A stretch of DNA of 64,000 nucleotides from Cladorhizidae sp. MBARI D1340-BT2. Taxonomy: Eukaryota; Porifera; Demospongiae; Poecilosclerida; Cladorhizidae. The stretch's first letter is position 1. The number at the start of each line of letters is the position of its first letter. This document shows, in pieces, positions 1-10,863 of the stretch. The translations under genes were made by a program, and so were the position numbers. The notes below the pieces were generated by a model. That model made no database searches. It saw nothing but the letters and a program-made list of their open reading frames with translations, and was not told the DNA's origin. Location: NCBI GenBank assembly GCA_028752905.1, contig JAQNBH010000015.1, positions 32,509,529 through 32,573,528 of the forward strand, written 5' to 3'.

Positions 1-820
1 GCTTCAACTATAAAGTAAGACTTTGTTGACATATTTATAATGTCAAGGATTTTTCTTCTCCATTTTCTTTAAAACAACAGTCCAGCTGTGGAACTGGAGG
101 AGTGTGTAGCATATGGCCACGCTTCACCTATAAAGTAAGACTAACATATTTATAATGTCAAGGATTTTTCTTCTACTTTAAAACAACAGTCCAGCAGTGG
201 AACTGGAGGAGTGTGTAGCATATGGACAAGCTTCAACTATAAAGTAAGACTGGTTGTTGACATACTTATAATGTCAAGGATTTTTCTTCTCCTTTAAAAC
301 AACAGTTCAGCAGTGGAGACGGAGGAGTGTGTAGCATATGGACAAGCTTCAACTATAAAGTAAGACTTTGTTGACATATTTATAATGTCAAGGATTTTTC
401 TTCTTTAAAACAACAGTCCAGCAGTGGAACTGGAGGAGTGTGTGGAATATGGACAAGCTTCAACTATAAAGTAAGACTTTGTTGACATATTTATAATGTC
501 AAGGATTTTTCTTCTCCTTTTTCTTTAAAACAACAGTGCAGCAGTGGAGATGGAGGAGTGTGTAGCACATGGACAAGCTTCAACTATAAAGTAAGACTTT
601 GTTGACATATTTATAATATCAAGAATTTTTGTTCTCCTTCCTCTTGAAAACAACAGTCCAGCAGTGGAGATTGAGGAGTGTGTAGCATATGGACAAGCTT
701 CAACTATAAAGTAAGACTTTGTTGACATATCTATAATGTCAAGGATTTTTCTTTTCCTTCCTCTTCAAAACAACAGTCCAGCAGTGGAGATTGAGGAGTG
801 TGTGGCATATGGACATGTCT
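1..820. repeat. Seven-copy tandem repeat, period 109-120 bp
   Basis: Units begin at 1, 121, 230, 346, 457, 577 and 697 with GCTTCAACTATAAAGTAAGA. Copies differ mostly by small indels inside the intron half. The exon half is length-invariant. The last unit runs into the terminal exon. This is the DNA-level description of the micro-exon array. Confidence 0.9.
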
Positions 821-981
821 CTACTTTGGAGCACACTTCCCAGGGGCTTCCACCTGCAACTACAGAACAAAATTACTATAGTACAATGAGTTTGTTTGTG
901 TGTGTAAATATTGCCATAAATAGTTTCCTCCATCCACACACCCCCCCCCCCACACCCCAATCCACTTATGTTGTTTTCTAA
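1..981 (+). CDS. 3' end of a receptor-like gene: array of symmetric 54-bp tyrosine-motif micro-exons
   Basis: A tandem array of period 109-120 bp resolves into an exon and an intron per unit. Complete exons are 81-134, 190-243, 306-359, 417-470, 537-590 and 657-710, each exactly 54 bp. A partial exon ends at 14 and the terminal exon starts at 777. Every intron begins GTAAGACT and ends in a pyrimidine-rich stretch plus CAACAG. Intron lengths vary from 55 to 66 bp while exon length does not, which argues for coding constraint. Exons start one base before a codon boundary and end two bases past one, so any number can be joined in frame. Each encodes about NPAVExEECVAYGQASTI; exon 5 has H for Y and exon 4 has E for A before Y. 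The terminal exon diverges after VAYGHVST and stays open to 981. No membrane segment is in the window, so an intracellular receptor tail is inferred. Confidence 0.65.
940..959. repeat. Cytosine-rich tract
   Basis: A C-rich run sits in the possible terminal coding region or 3' UTR after the array. It makes the exact stop position of the last exon uncertain, because single-base errors here would shift the frame. Confidence 0.7.
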
Positions 982-1179
982 GCTAAGAAGATTATGCTGA
1001 ATTCTAGAAGTACAAAGCATATGTGTTTACTGAAGTCAAACTACAATAGCAATAATGAATGATAATGAATGCTAGATAATATTAAAAGCAGCACAATAAT
1101 ATTCATTAAAAGGTAAAGGATTGTTTTATTTCTCTTTCTTGACTGGCTGCTGGGAAGCCACTCTCAAGAGCATGCCATG

Positions 1180-1436
1180 GCACCATAATTTATTTATTTG
1201 TTTGTTTATTTATCTATTATTATTTTTTGTTATTGTTGTTGTTGTCATCATTATTATTGTTGTTGTTAATGCTGTTGTTATTGTTGTTGCTGTTGTTATT
1301 CTTATTGTTGTTGTTATTATAATTTTTATTCGTTTATTATTTGTTTATATAATTAATATTAATTTATTATTTTTATTATTTATTTGGTTATTATTTATTT
1401 ATTTGTTTGTTTCTTTCTATCTATTACTTTTGTTTA

Positions 1437-1506
<70 letters not shown>

Positions 1507-1580
1507 ATTATTATTATTATTATTATTATTATATTATTAATTTATTTCTTTATTTATTTATTATTGTTTATTTATATTAA
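1180..1580. repeat. Low-complexity TTA/TTG/TTT tract with (ATT)n microsatellite
   Basis: About 400 bp of TTA, TTG and TTTA triplets, becoming nearly pure (ATT)n at about 1436-1535. Long open frames of Ile, Leu and Val here are repeat artefacts. Confidence 0.9.
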
Positions 1581-1683
1581 TACCAGTTCACGTGTTGGAC
1601 ACATATGCCAGTTCAGGTGCTGGATACGTGTATATACTACTGGTAGCATATGGATCGCTAGCTACTGGAATATGGCATCTCAT

Positions 1684-1760
1684 TGTTCCTGATAAAGTTT
1701 AGAGCATCTAGTCAAAACATCAATTTCAAGTTGATTATTGAAAAGGTTGTTGATAAGAAA
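1684..1760 (+). repeat. Degenerate hammerhead/PLE terminal repeat fragment
   Basis: The order of motifs matches the dispersed family seen at 10331: TTCCTGATAAAG (CTGATGA with one change), a CTAG-like stem II, AAAAC in place of GAAAC, then the shared downstream body TTTCAAGTTGATTATTGA. The segment between the core and that body is deleted, so it is unlikely to be an active ribozyme. Confidence 0.5.
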
Positions 1761-2697
1761 TTAGTATAAATAATAACTTACAATAATAATATAGAGAGTG
1801 CGACTAGAACCCACCAGCACAGCTGCAGTGTTCCCATACTGGATAGCAACATAAATTTTGTTTTTAAACCAAATCTCATTTCAACCACCTACAAGAAGTT
1901 TCATAAGAATATTGTAGACTAGATATTATCTCTGCCAAATAGTCACACATCCAATGCACAAGTGGTGCATGGCCATAATACTCTTACCTAAGAATATCTA
2001 TGTAGCCATCCCTCCAGCTTACTACGGAATTTCATTTGGACATGTATAAACCAGTCATAGTTAATAATTCCTTTTCTGCACTCCACCTGTCTAGATCACT
2101 GCTCCCTAACTGGGAATATGCCGCATTGAACCACCAAAGCTCTGCAACAACATCTAGGTTCTAGCTGCATTCCACAAGTGTACTTGTATGTACATGCTAT
2201 GACAACTCTTTGGTTGTAGCCATGTCTTGTCTGTGGATCTGGTCTGACCAAAAAAATGCAGGCAGAAGAGCAGTTATGAAGGACAGCCACATTAATGAGT
2301 AACGGAAAATAAGACCATTAGAGTGAGTTATCTATGCATGGACAACTTTCTAGAGGAATACCAGTCTATCAGTCCATCATGCTGAAAAGCTGAAAAGCAG
2401 TTCTATCTTTGTTACATTACATTACGAACGAAAATATCCGACAACATTGTCCACACAATCCAATTTATTCTACACCTTAGTCATCAGAGTCAGAGATTGG
2501 AACTTTGCACAAGTACATTTGCTCTACACTCCTGTTTCCAATTTCTTGCCTATGTTATGTATATAGTTAGTTATGTAGACCAGCTGATGGATATAATTTG
2601 CAACATTAGTTGCATCTTTTATGATATACACACAGGACTAGCCCGTAGGGATGAAGTTATGAACCCATAAATATAGCAACTGTTATAGTTATATAGA

Positions 2698-2781
2698 TAG
2701 CTCACAAATATTGCAGTGATTGCCATGAAGCTCTCTTACTTAGTCCCTCATTATAGGTGCCAATGGATGAATTACCACTGG
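2698..2781 (-). pseudogene. RecQ-like helicase relic, downstream half
   Basis: Minus-strand translation gives VVIHPLAPIMRD, a stop, then VRELHGNHCNIC. This resembles the RecQ helicase region with SPL..LM.DQV..L that follows Walker A. It continues in frame from the fragment at 5552-5721 once the inserted retroelement and one copy of its target duplication are ignored. A TAA replaces the expected Q, so the gene is dead here. Confidence 0.5.
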
Positions 2782-2786
2782 ATATC

Positions 2787-3089
2787 TGATAGTTTCAGGG
2801 AGTCCTACCCGCTTATTCTGCACACAGGACTCCCTGACAAGCAAGATCAAACAAAGATAGTCGTGATCTTGTTGGGTCGTAGTCAGTACTATAATAGTTG
2901 AGCTGTTAATTAACTGTGGTTTCGACTGGACAGTTCAATAGAGAAGAGTGTGTGTCAGTTCTGTTGAGAGTATTAATGATTCCACCAATTCCAAGTAGTG
3001 GGGTGGGTAGTTTAGGCTTGCCAAGCATATCGCAAGTTCAGTCAGGAAAGACAGGTTAGAGGGTCCCACCAGTAGGGCACTCTCTAACA
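2787..3089 (+). repeat. Left (5') LTR of the 2.8-5.5 kb element
   Basis: Near-identical in order to 5292-5546, with small indels; shared blocks include ACTGTGGTTT, GTGTGTCAGTTCTGTTGA and CACTC.CTAACA. It is followed directly by the primer-binding-like site. The 5' boundary (TGATAG versus TCAGGG) is uncertain by about 8 bp. Confidence 0.75.
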
Positions 3090-3110
3090 TTTGGTGACAG
3101 CGGTTACCGA
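3090..3110 (+). other. Primer-binding site
   Basis: TTTGGTGACAGCGGTTACC begins directly after the LTR. TGG at the start would pair with the CCA end of a tRNA. It fixes the element orientation as plus. Confidence 0.6.
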
Positions 3111-3481
3111 ACTTAGCCAGAATAATTAGCTAGTTGATTGCTATCTGAACAGACAGAAAGTCTGCCAATAACAATGTGGCAACACAAATCCGTATCCAGC
3201 CATACAGTCAGTCAGTTAGGCAGTTACATATGCAGTCCTGATGACAAGAGGAAAAGAAACCGTATCTTACTCGTCAACATCCTAGCCAAATGGCCTGGAT
3301 ATGGAAAGCACAGTGGAGGTGGAGACAGTTAAATGGAGATTATAATTTGGGAAGGTGAATCACCTGGGATGATACTGGTGGTGAATCCAGACCTAATAAC
3401 AGAACAGAACAGAAGCATGCACTGAAGAAGCTGCTTGAATGCTACGATGAGGTCTTTCAGAATGAACCACTACGAACACAA

Positions 3482-4330
3482 ATGGCTGAGTTACAAGGTC
3501 ACCCAACTCTTTCAGTTAGGGCTTATCTGACCGTTAACCAGCCCCTGGGCATCCCCGATCCATTTAGCAAAAAAGGGAGGGTCCTACAGACTGTGCGTGG
3601 ACTATCCACGGTTAAACGAGGAGACAAAAAATTATCGGTACCCAATGAGATATGTAGACAACCTCTTACAAACTGGGAGGTGCGACGCATAAATTCCAAC
3701 ATTCGATTTTGTCAACGGGGTATTGGCAGATTGTCGGGGAAATTACCCTCTCCTGAGGCCTTCCTGCCTCAACGAATAACACTGGTCCGAGCAGAGACCA
3801 CTGCTGGTAATTTCCACCGCGACGCCTAGGAGCTCAGGGTACTGGCTACACCACCAATCATCCCTCCTAGACCTAACTGGACAAGCCGTACCTCCGCCTC
3901 TCTCTCTAGGCCCTTTACGGTCTTGCCCCTTTGGCTCCCTACCCTTCACTTGGGTAGATAAGTATTTGATTAAATACAAGTCAATGCCAAAGACACATAC
4001 AGAGTATAGTCTCACTTCTCTCTCTCTCTCTCTCTCTCTACTCTCCTTATATACATACATTCAGTCACATGATAATGATAGCCAATCCAATACTATAGTT
4101 CATTCTATCTGTAATCTTGGTCTTGGGTGTTCTTGTGGTATTCCTTGTGGCTGTTCCCTTTTAGTCTTGGGTGTCTCCAATACTTGTGGTATTTACTGTG
4201 GCTGTTACCTTTTAGTTAATCTTAGTCTTGGGTGTATCCAATGCTTGTGGTAGTAGTGATCCATTAACTGTGGGTTGTGGTTATGGTGGGTTACTGTTTG
4301 AAAAGTCAGGGGGTGGTCCTGTTAATTTCC
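3482..4330. other. Unassigned internal stretch of the gypsy relic
   Basis: This lies between the protease-RT linker and the RT blocks. It has a 115-codon open frame without a recognisable domain and a (TC)n run at about 4015-4038. It may be an insertion or heavily diverged pol sequence. Confidence 0.3.
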
Positions 4331-4339
4331 CTGACACAG

Positions 4340-5230
4340 ATATCAGTACACAAAGAGAGCATCCCCCAAACAGCCTTTATGACACATCTAGGCAAGTATG
4401 AGTTTTGCATGATGCCCTTCGGACTAAAAGTAGCGCTGGCAGTATTTCAATGGATGATGAAAGAGTTGATTGCAGATATTCCTCAATATGCTGCCGCCCA
4501 TCTGGACAACATTGCCATTTTAAGTGCAACCTGCAAGAGTATTTACAACACTTAGAAGTTGTGCTGACTAAGGAGAAGTCAGGACTGACAACAAAATAGT
4601 CAAAGTGCCAACTTGTACCGACAGAGTTTATCTCGGACACTGAAATGTCCAAGGAAAGGGTGCATCAGAGAGGCAAGATCGTCAGTGTGAGCAACTTCAA
4701 GATGCCCAAAATGAAGAAGAATATATTATGCTCCTTCTGTGGCTTGGCAGGATAATAGAGGTGGTTTATACACAACTTTGCAGGGAGAGCAATGTGGTCA
4801 GATGACACAGAAGGGGAATTTTGATGGCTCCAAAATAAGTTAACGACAGAAACAGTGTTAAACAGTCCCAACATGGACCGAGCATTTGCATTGTTCACAG
4901 ATACCTCTGGAGTGGGCATAGGTGCAGTTCTCTGACAGGTAGATGCCAATGGATATGACCGGACAGTAGCTTATTATTCACCTGTGAGAACGCCAATACT
5001 CAGCTGTCAAGCTGGAATGCCTGGCTTTAGTAAATGCAGTGAAACACTCCTGAGTATATCTTGACAGCACCCTGTTTAAGATTGCGATGGGTCACTAATG
5101 TGTTCTGTACCTACATAGGTTCAGGGAGAAGAAGGGTCGTTTAACATGTTGGGGTCTCAGTCTACAACCTTTGGACTATACAATCCAACACCGGCCTGGA
5201 AACACGATTGGGAATGCAAATGGACTCAGC
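4340..5230 (+). pseudogene. Gypsy reverse transcriptase and RNase H remnant
   Basis: Recognisable RT blocks occur in several frames: KYEFCMMPFGLK, FQWMMKELIADIPQY, and HLDNIAI where YLDDIAI is expected. Past 4780 come RNase H blocks, including FTDTSGVGIGAVL and near 5175 LDYTIQHRPG. The catalytic YxDD is mutated and stops and frameshifts are frequent, so the copy is inactive. A linker peptide near 3414-3480 (KKLLECYDEVFQNEPLRT) resembles the gypsy stretch just before RT. Between 3480 and 4330 nothing recognisable remains. Confidence 0.75.
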
Positions 5231-5291
5231 TGGAAAGCTTGGACTAAAGATGACCCACTGGCAAGGACCCAGAATAAGATAGGGGGAGAAG

Positions 5292-5546
5292 TCAGGGATC
5301 CCTTCCCTCTTATTCTGAAAACAGGACTTCCTGACAAGTAAGATCAAACAGAGATACCCGTGAACATATTAGATAACTGTGGTTTTGACTGGACAGTTCA
5401 GTAGAGCAGAGTGTGTGTCAGTTCTGTTGAGTGATACTACCAATTCGAAGCAGTGGTGTCTTGGTAGTTTAGGCTTGTCAAGCATATGGCAAGTTCAGTC
5501 AGGACAGAGAGGTTAGTGGATCCCACCAGTAGTGCACTCCCTAACA
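5292..5546 (+). repeat. Right (3') LTR of the 2.8-5.5 kb element
   Basis: Direct repeat of the left LTR, about 40 bp shorter through deletions, starting after the purine tract and ending CCCTAACA immediately before GATAT. Confidence 0.75.
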
Positions 5547-5551
5547 GATAT

Positions 5552-5721
5552 AGTAGCTCATCAAAAACCATGGGAAAATAGGCAAAGTACATGCTCTTCC
5601 CAAATCCTGTGGGAAGAATACCAATGACGCCCCTTCCAGAAATAAAAGCCCCCAAAATTATCACTTGCCCAAGTTTCATCTGTGTGTAATTGAGCTTAAT
5701 CTCTAGCTCTGTAGCTATCAT
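5552..5721 (-). pseudogene. RecQ-like helicase relic, Walker A half
   Basis: The minus-strand frame reads GVIGILPTGFGKSMYFAYF followed by PMVFDELL. It contains a Walker A (PTGFGKS) in the context typical of RecQ-family helicases (vLPTGyGKS...P.vfd). The frame is open for about 57 codons up to the inserted LTR element, and the continuation is at 2698-2781. RecQ-like helicases in invertebrates are often transposon-borne, but no terminal repeats were found here. Confidence 0.6.
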
Positions 5722-7500
5722 TCTAACTTCCTCGCAGAACCACAGCCATATGGCTCCTGGTCTCTGCCATGCTCACATTGCTGAATAGTAATTATTGCGA
5801 GTTTTAGTGCATGATCATTTGACAGTGTTAACAAAACTAAGTAAATGTTTCAGCAGATCACCTCGCAACAATTAGCATGTGGTGGTATTGCAGACTAGTC
5901 ACCAAGTTTAAAAAGTATAGATTTGCATGAAATTGTATGGATATGATAGGTCAGGATCAAGGACGAACCCATAAAGGTTTGTTGGTCTTCCACATTTCTA
6001 TAAACCACCATTGCTTAAAAGGGCAAGGCACTCCGCGTCGTCAACTAGAAATATACTATATAGTGCATGCATATTTCACATTGGCCCTGTGGCACCATTA
6101 CCAATGAGCTACATTAGAGTTCCATTAATTGCTAGTGAGGGTGACCTACAGAGCCACTTGGTTGGTTCACAAGTCAATCCTGTTCATAATGATTATGAAA
6201 TAAATATCATTGGGAGCTGCATACCTAGCTATTAACCTGGCAAGGCATCTTTTCTTGAGAGGACCCTTCATATTTCTTAATATTCTCTTGTTTTTTTTTA
6301 CAATCAAATCATGCAAAAAATTTATTTCTGCTTAGAGCTGAAGGTTATTGTAATTTTCAACTGAGAGTTCATTGACAGTTTAACATTGGTGATTGCAATT
6401 GTGGTCAACATTGATGCAGTCTTGTTTCCTCTTTTTTACTTTTATAAAATGAAGTACTTGCAAACCAGCAGCAACTGATGTCAACTGTAGCTTGAAGAAG
6501 GCAGAAATATACATCTATGCCTATAAGTCAAATGAAACATTTTGATCAATCTATGGAGCTGCATTGAGATGAATGAATATCTATTCAGATATTGCTCAAT
6601 TCCATAAAGATATTGCAGCTATTTTGGGGGTGGGTGGTGGGGGGAGGGAGGGCACTGACATATTTTTAAGGAAGTAAATAATGATCTGACAAACATACAA
6701 AGAAGCCAATGGACAACACAGTCAATTAACCCACTTGATATGTACAACACAAGTTAATAATACTGATAAGGAAGCATGTTAACATTGTATAGACATGCCA
6801 TGGTTGGTATTACCATATAGCCTTCAATTTCTCTACTCGCCTCTCTTCTCATGTACTGTCACACCTGCACAAGTGTAAGTGTTAACTAGAAGTAGAAAGA
6901 AGGAAACGGAAAATAAAAATTAACAGACACCACTCTTATGGCAATAAGAAGAGGCCTGGATATTAACAATGGAGATATTCTCTCAACAAACTCAGTTGAC
7001 CATAAAAAATTGCAATATCCTTCTTCTTTTCTGTGTATGTGACAATACAGAAAGGGCAACAATCCATCCCTCCGCTTCAAACTCCATGGTAACTGTATAT
7101 ATGGCCTTATGTTGTTCACTATGCATAAGGTATCATCCACATATCTCTTCTAAAAGCTTAGCTTGGCCATATTGTTATGCTCCTGCTAAGCGCTAACCCA
7201 AGCATTAACAATACGAGTTCTACTGTTTAAAGATTTATTACAGTTTCTTAACCAAACGTTCACAAAACTCAATTATAGTCTATTTCCCGCAGTAAAAATC
7301 GGTGCTCTTAATTAATTAAGCTGCCAGCCCCAGCAGTAACATGACAATATAGATCATCACACAACAACCACATAGAGAGTGTTACCGCTACACTGCAACT
7401 AATTAATTAACTAACATATACAATGTCTTAATTAGTTCAGTTCTATGTCAGGGCTGTGTTGAAGCAATGACAATTATGAGTGCCAATTTCTCAAAGAATT
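5722..7500. other. No recognisable gene
   Basis: AT-rich sequence with only short, unsupported open frames, for example 6011-6235 and 6969-7196. A G-rich run lies at about 6625-6652. I see no coherent exon or repeat. Confidence 0.5.
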
Positions 7501-7513
7501 CCATGTAAGAATT

Positions 7514-8023
7514 TATAGGCTCCACAAGATACATAAACCTGAGGTTACCCATAGGCCAATTGTGTTTTGTATATATACACCATCATTATAATCATTTCCA
7601 ATTCATAATGCAGTTGATACCACCTCTAGCTGGCAATACATAATATATTCCTATGTAAATCAAGATGAATGTTTTGCATGAGATAAGTGCCTTGTCAGTT
7701 TTGATATTTCCTCTCTTTTTACCAATGTTGCCATAGATGAGGCGGTGGAAGTCAGTTTTGGAATGTTGATGAAACATGAGAGCTTGCATGAGAGGATTGC
7801 ACTGGATACTGACAGGATTTCTAAATTGTTGGAGTTATCCCTAGAATACACCTACTCCAGGTACAAAGGAAAATACTACGAGCAGAAAGAGGGTGCAGCA
7901 ATGTGCTTTCTAGTATCTGTAGTGGTAGCCGACATTTATATGGATTTCTTTGAGGAATTTGCACTCAAAGCAACGCTTATAAATACACAACTTCAGGCAT
8001 GTGATAATCCTGCAGCCTGGTGA
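7514..8023 (+). pseudogene. Penelope-like element reverse transcriptase remnant
   Basis: Frames carry YRLHKIHKPEVTHRPIV (family form YGLPKIHKP..P.RPIV), then VSFDISSLFTNVAIDEAV at about 7695. These are followed by YKGKYYEQKEGAAMCF and ADIYMDFFEEFAL. This block order is the N-terminal and central part of PLE-type RTs. Stops occur before 7695, and the FRYVDDTF catalytic block expected downstream is not seen. The frame 7745-8023 is the longest surviving piece. It is an inactive 5'- and 3'-truncated copy. Confidence 0.75.
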
Positions 8024-10290
8024 CTTCATAATGTATGCAGTCATGAGTTTTTCACATATATGGTCCTCTCTGCTTGGAATGACCTTAGCTCATGCCAAGT
8101 TCTACATTATTAAGCCTCTATTTATAGCAATACCAGTAAAAATGTACTTAGCTGACTGTAGTTCATCCTGATGCTTTTTGGTCTTGCTTTTAGAAGCCAC
8201 TGACTGATATTGATATGAACTCACTATTAAAACCAAATTGTATCATCCGTCAAAAAGAAGCTGACCTTTAGTTCATGAATTGAAGCCCTTTGGGTCTGGT
8301 TTAAATTTTAGCATGAAACTAATATCAAACAAGCTGTATTTATAGAATGCAGCATAATTCAATCAAGTATAGTTCCCTTTGTCACATCAAAGTCAAGCTT
8401 TCCTGGTCTTGTTTGAAATTTTGCAGTCACTTAATCATAATAGGTGGTAAAGCACACTATGATAACCTTATAACTTCTTAACACCTAGAGTTCCAGCTAC
8501 TAAACCATACTGCATTGCTATACCTTCATTTTAGTCCCAATGCTTAATTTATGGGCTTTGTTTAGAATTGCAGATAACCTGTGACATAGTAATAGTATGT
8601 ACTGCACAAATGAATAACACACCCATATTTACATCAATAGGTGTGTATAGTCATCAAAATAGGTCACATCACATGGGTGTGCCAGATTTTGGTGATCACT
8701 ACAGACTTTCAGTTTTTATAGTGTGCTCTTTAGGTGCTTGCCCTTTGCTTTACTTTTTGTTTAAATTTTTTAAATTTTTATCTCAATTGAGTCATGTCTT
8801 GGATAAGGACAATCTGTGCCCATTTCTGATTAGCTATATGTTAGCTAGCTTGATTGTGTTAACAGCTTATTGTTCTTCTTCATTTGATATAAAAATTGTT
8901 ATGAATGGAGCAATTCAGGAAAAAATTTCCTTGATTTCACTAAAGTATCCTCCACTGATTGTCTGAAGAGAGCACTGGTGGTGAAGAGTCTGAGTGAGTC
9001 TCAGGAAGAGGAGATGTAGATGGAATTGGGATGATGTATGAGGTGGGAGAGCTTTCATAATGGAGACGATGACTTCACAGATGGATACACTGGTGGATTG
9101 AGAATTATAATTTATTATTTTTCTGCAGCTGTATTCACCATGTGAAGGTCATTAGCACGAGCAAAAGTACCACAATTAAATGTCGGCCTAGTTCATGTTT
9201 TTACATTTCGCTTTGTAGTGGTCAATAAAACAAGAATTGTGTTAGACATATAACTGAATAATGCATTAAATAAACCCACATTCCCAGCAGAATTCTTGTG
9301 AAAGTGTTCCACATCATCAATCATTCACTTTGATGTGGTGTAACATGTGCAGCTCTAGTCTCACGCTAGATTTATGAGTCTAGTCTAGCATGACACATGA
9401 TGAAATGTGCACAAATAAGCAACCAAAATATTAGAAAAACTCTCAATGGGACTTGCAGCTCTCATTTTGAAAGTTATTTGCCTGAATGATCATACACTCA
9501 AACATTTTGCATATATATATATATAGCTAGCTACATCAGAAGAGAGAGACACATCTTTGCCTGGCTTCTTGGTGGAGTGTATCTCTGATCATTGACCATG
9601 TTGTGGATTGAGTCTGTGTTTGTGTGTCTATCCATGTGTGTGGTGTGTATGTGATATGCGTGAGTGTGTGTATATCTGTTTGTGTGTGAAGTTTAAAAGG
9701 AATCTATGGAAAACATTTCCTTTCATAAAGCAGTCTAGTTTTCCAGATGAATAAGGATCAACGGTTGCCATGAGGTACATCACAGTGATATTTACCTCCA
9801 TTTTTCATCAATAGTCTCCTCAACCAGAATGTTCAGGGCATTGCAAACCAGGATATGACTTTGGCACGTGGACAATGAAGGAGGAAACTGGAAGCGAGAG
9901 TTGTTGGCAAACATAGGCATTTCTTTACATGCTTATTCATCACTGCTATAGCATAGAGCATTTAAACATTGCTGGTCTAGCTGGTGCAGTAGCAAACTTA
10001 CGAAGATAAACACAATTGTAGGTGCACAAAACCAGAGGTGCTAGGTCCCCAGCAAAATGGCCACGATCATAATTAGTTTTGGATGTCTCTTCAAGGGATG
10101 GTTCCACTGCTTCCTGTGCAATGAATCATTACAATAACTGATCAACTTTAAATTGTTCGCTTTTCCTCCACACCAGTAGGAGTCTACATGTTAAGTTTGG
10201 TGAGGTTCATGCAGAGGAAGTTGGATTGATTGGGGGGCAAATACATATACGTGTATGACAGACTAGTCAGCTTTAGTATTTCGGGAAATG
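8024..10290. other. No confident gene; one possible cysteine-rich exon
   Basis: Mostly AT-rich spacer. The open frame at 8568-8966 is hydrophobic and has no features of a real gene. Around 9827-9915 an AG acceptor is followed by a frame containing PECSGHCKPGYDFGTW and then SESCW, which could be an extracellular exon but ends in a stop. GT-rich and (AT)n runs occur near 9515 and 9600-9690. Confidence 0.35.
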
Positions 10291-10330
10291 CGCCTATATT
10301 ACAATGACCTTCTCAATAATCATCTAAACT

Positions 10331-10381
10331 TTTACTCTCTCGATGTTTCAACTAGATGCTCTAGCCTTCATCAGGAATAAT
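10331..10381 (-). ncRNA. Hammerhead-ribozyme-like motif, PLE type
   Basis: Read on the minus strand: a TTATTC strand, the core CTGATGA, a stem II made by two CTAG blocks around AGCAT, then GAAAC, ATC and GAGAGAGTAAA. UUC pairs with GAG, and UUA with UAA around an AGAG bulge, giving stem I. The predicted cleavage is after ATC, between 10342 and 10341. Stem III would be only about two base pairs, as in the minimal hammerheads known from PLEs. It lies just downstream of the GIY-YIG coding remnant on the same strand, as expected for a PLE terminal repeat. Confidence 0.65.
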
Positions 10382-10454
10382 GAGATGCTAAGATGCACAT
10401 AAACTTGATAAACATATCTATATTATTATAGCTACTGGCAGCTGCACTTTTGTT

Positions 10455-10690
10455 TTCTCTATTCTGGCCTGATCCAAAATGGTGACTTCCTCCCATAAAA
10501 TAGGATACCCATTATCCCATGCATGTTCAGTAATTGCAGATTTCTCTTTAGCACACTTTCTACAGGCATGTTGATGTTCTTTCACTCTGGTATTCAGTCT
10601 TCTGATGGTCTCCCCTATGTAATATTTCCAACAACTACAAAGGATGTGGTAACAACGAGTGCATACCAGTGGTAATTCAACATCACTCTG
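10455..10690 (-). pseudogene. GIY-YIG endonuclease domain of a Penelope-like element
   Basis: The minus-strand frame reads YYIGETIRRLNTRVKEHQHA, then CRKCAKEKSAITEHAWDNGY and WEEVTILDQ. This matches the PLE C-terminal nuclease pattern: YIGET.R.L..R..EH....., NSAI.EHAW, and a final W..V.IL. The conserved G-E-T, R, and H positions are present. Cysteines upstream (PLVCTRCYHILC) fit the linker zinc motif. The RT that should precede it on this strand is missing. Confidence 0.75.
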
Positions 10691-10777
10691 CTCAGTTGTG
10701 TCCTCTGAGTTCTTCCAGATCTAAAAACGATTCTTAAGGTGAAATAAGAGAACTGTCTTATATTTATTAGACCACAA

Positions 10778-10863
10778 CTGATTTATGGGCTCCCTAAGAT
10801 ACATAAAGCCATGGTCCCCACAATTTCCACATCTAGGATCAAGTCCCCAAAAATATCGAACAT
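10778..10863 (+). pseudogene. Second PLE RT fragment
   Basis: The frame LIYGLPKIHKAMVP is the hallmark PLE block, on the opposite strand to the adjacent GIY-YIG domain. Two PLE copies or an inversion are therefore involved. The frame degenerates within 30 codons. Confidence 0.6.

Larger units (their letters stand above)
2782..5546 (+). mobile_element. Decayed Ty3/gypsy LTR retrotransposon inserted in a RecQ-like relic
   Basis: Two direct repeats flank RT and RNase H remnants: the left LTR ends TCTCTAACA at 3089 and the right LTR at 5546. The sequence after the left LTR, TTTGGTGACAGCGGTTACC, is a typical tRNA primer-binding site. A purine-rich tract, AGATAGGGGGAGAAG, precedes the right LTR. 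GATAT occurs at 2781-2785 and 5547-5551 as a probable 5-bp target duplication. The interior has many stops. RNase H ends next to the purine tract, with no room for an integrase behind it, as in the element at 44285. Confidence 0.75.

Noticed and set aside
1121..1692. Open frames of 139 and 102 codons, rich in Ile, Leu and Val
   Set aside because: They are translations of a TTA/ATT low-complexity tract.
8568..8966. 132-codon hydrophobic ORF
   Set aside because: AT-rich composition, no domain, no promoter or splice sites; a chance frame.
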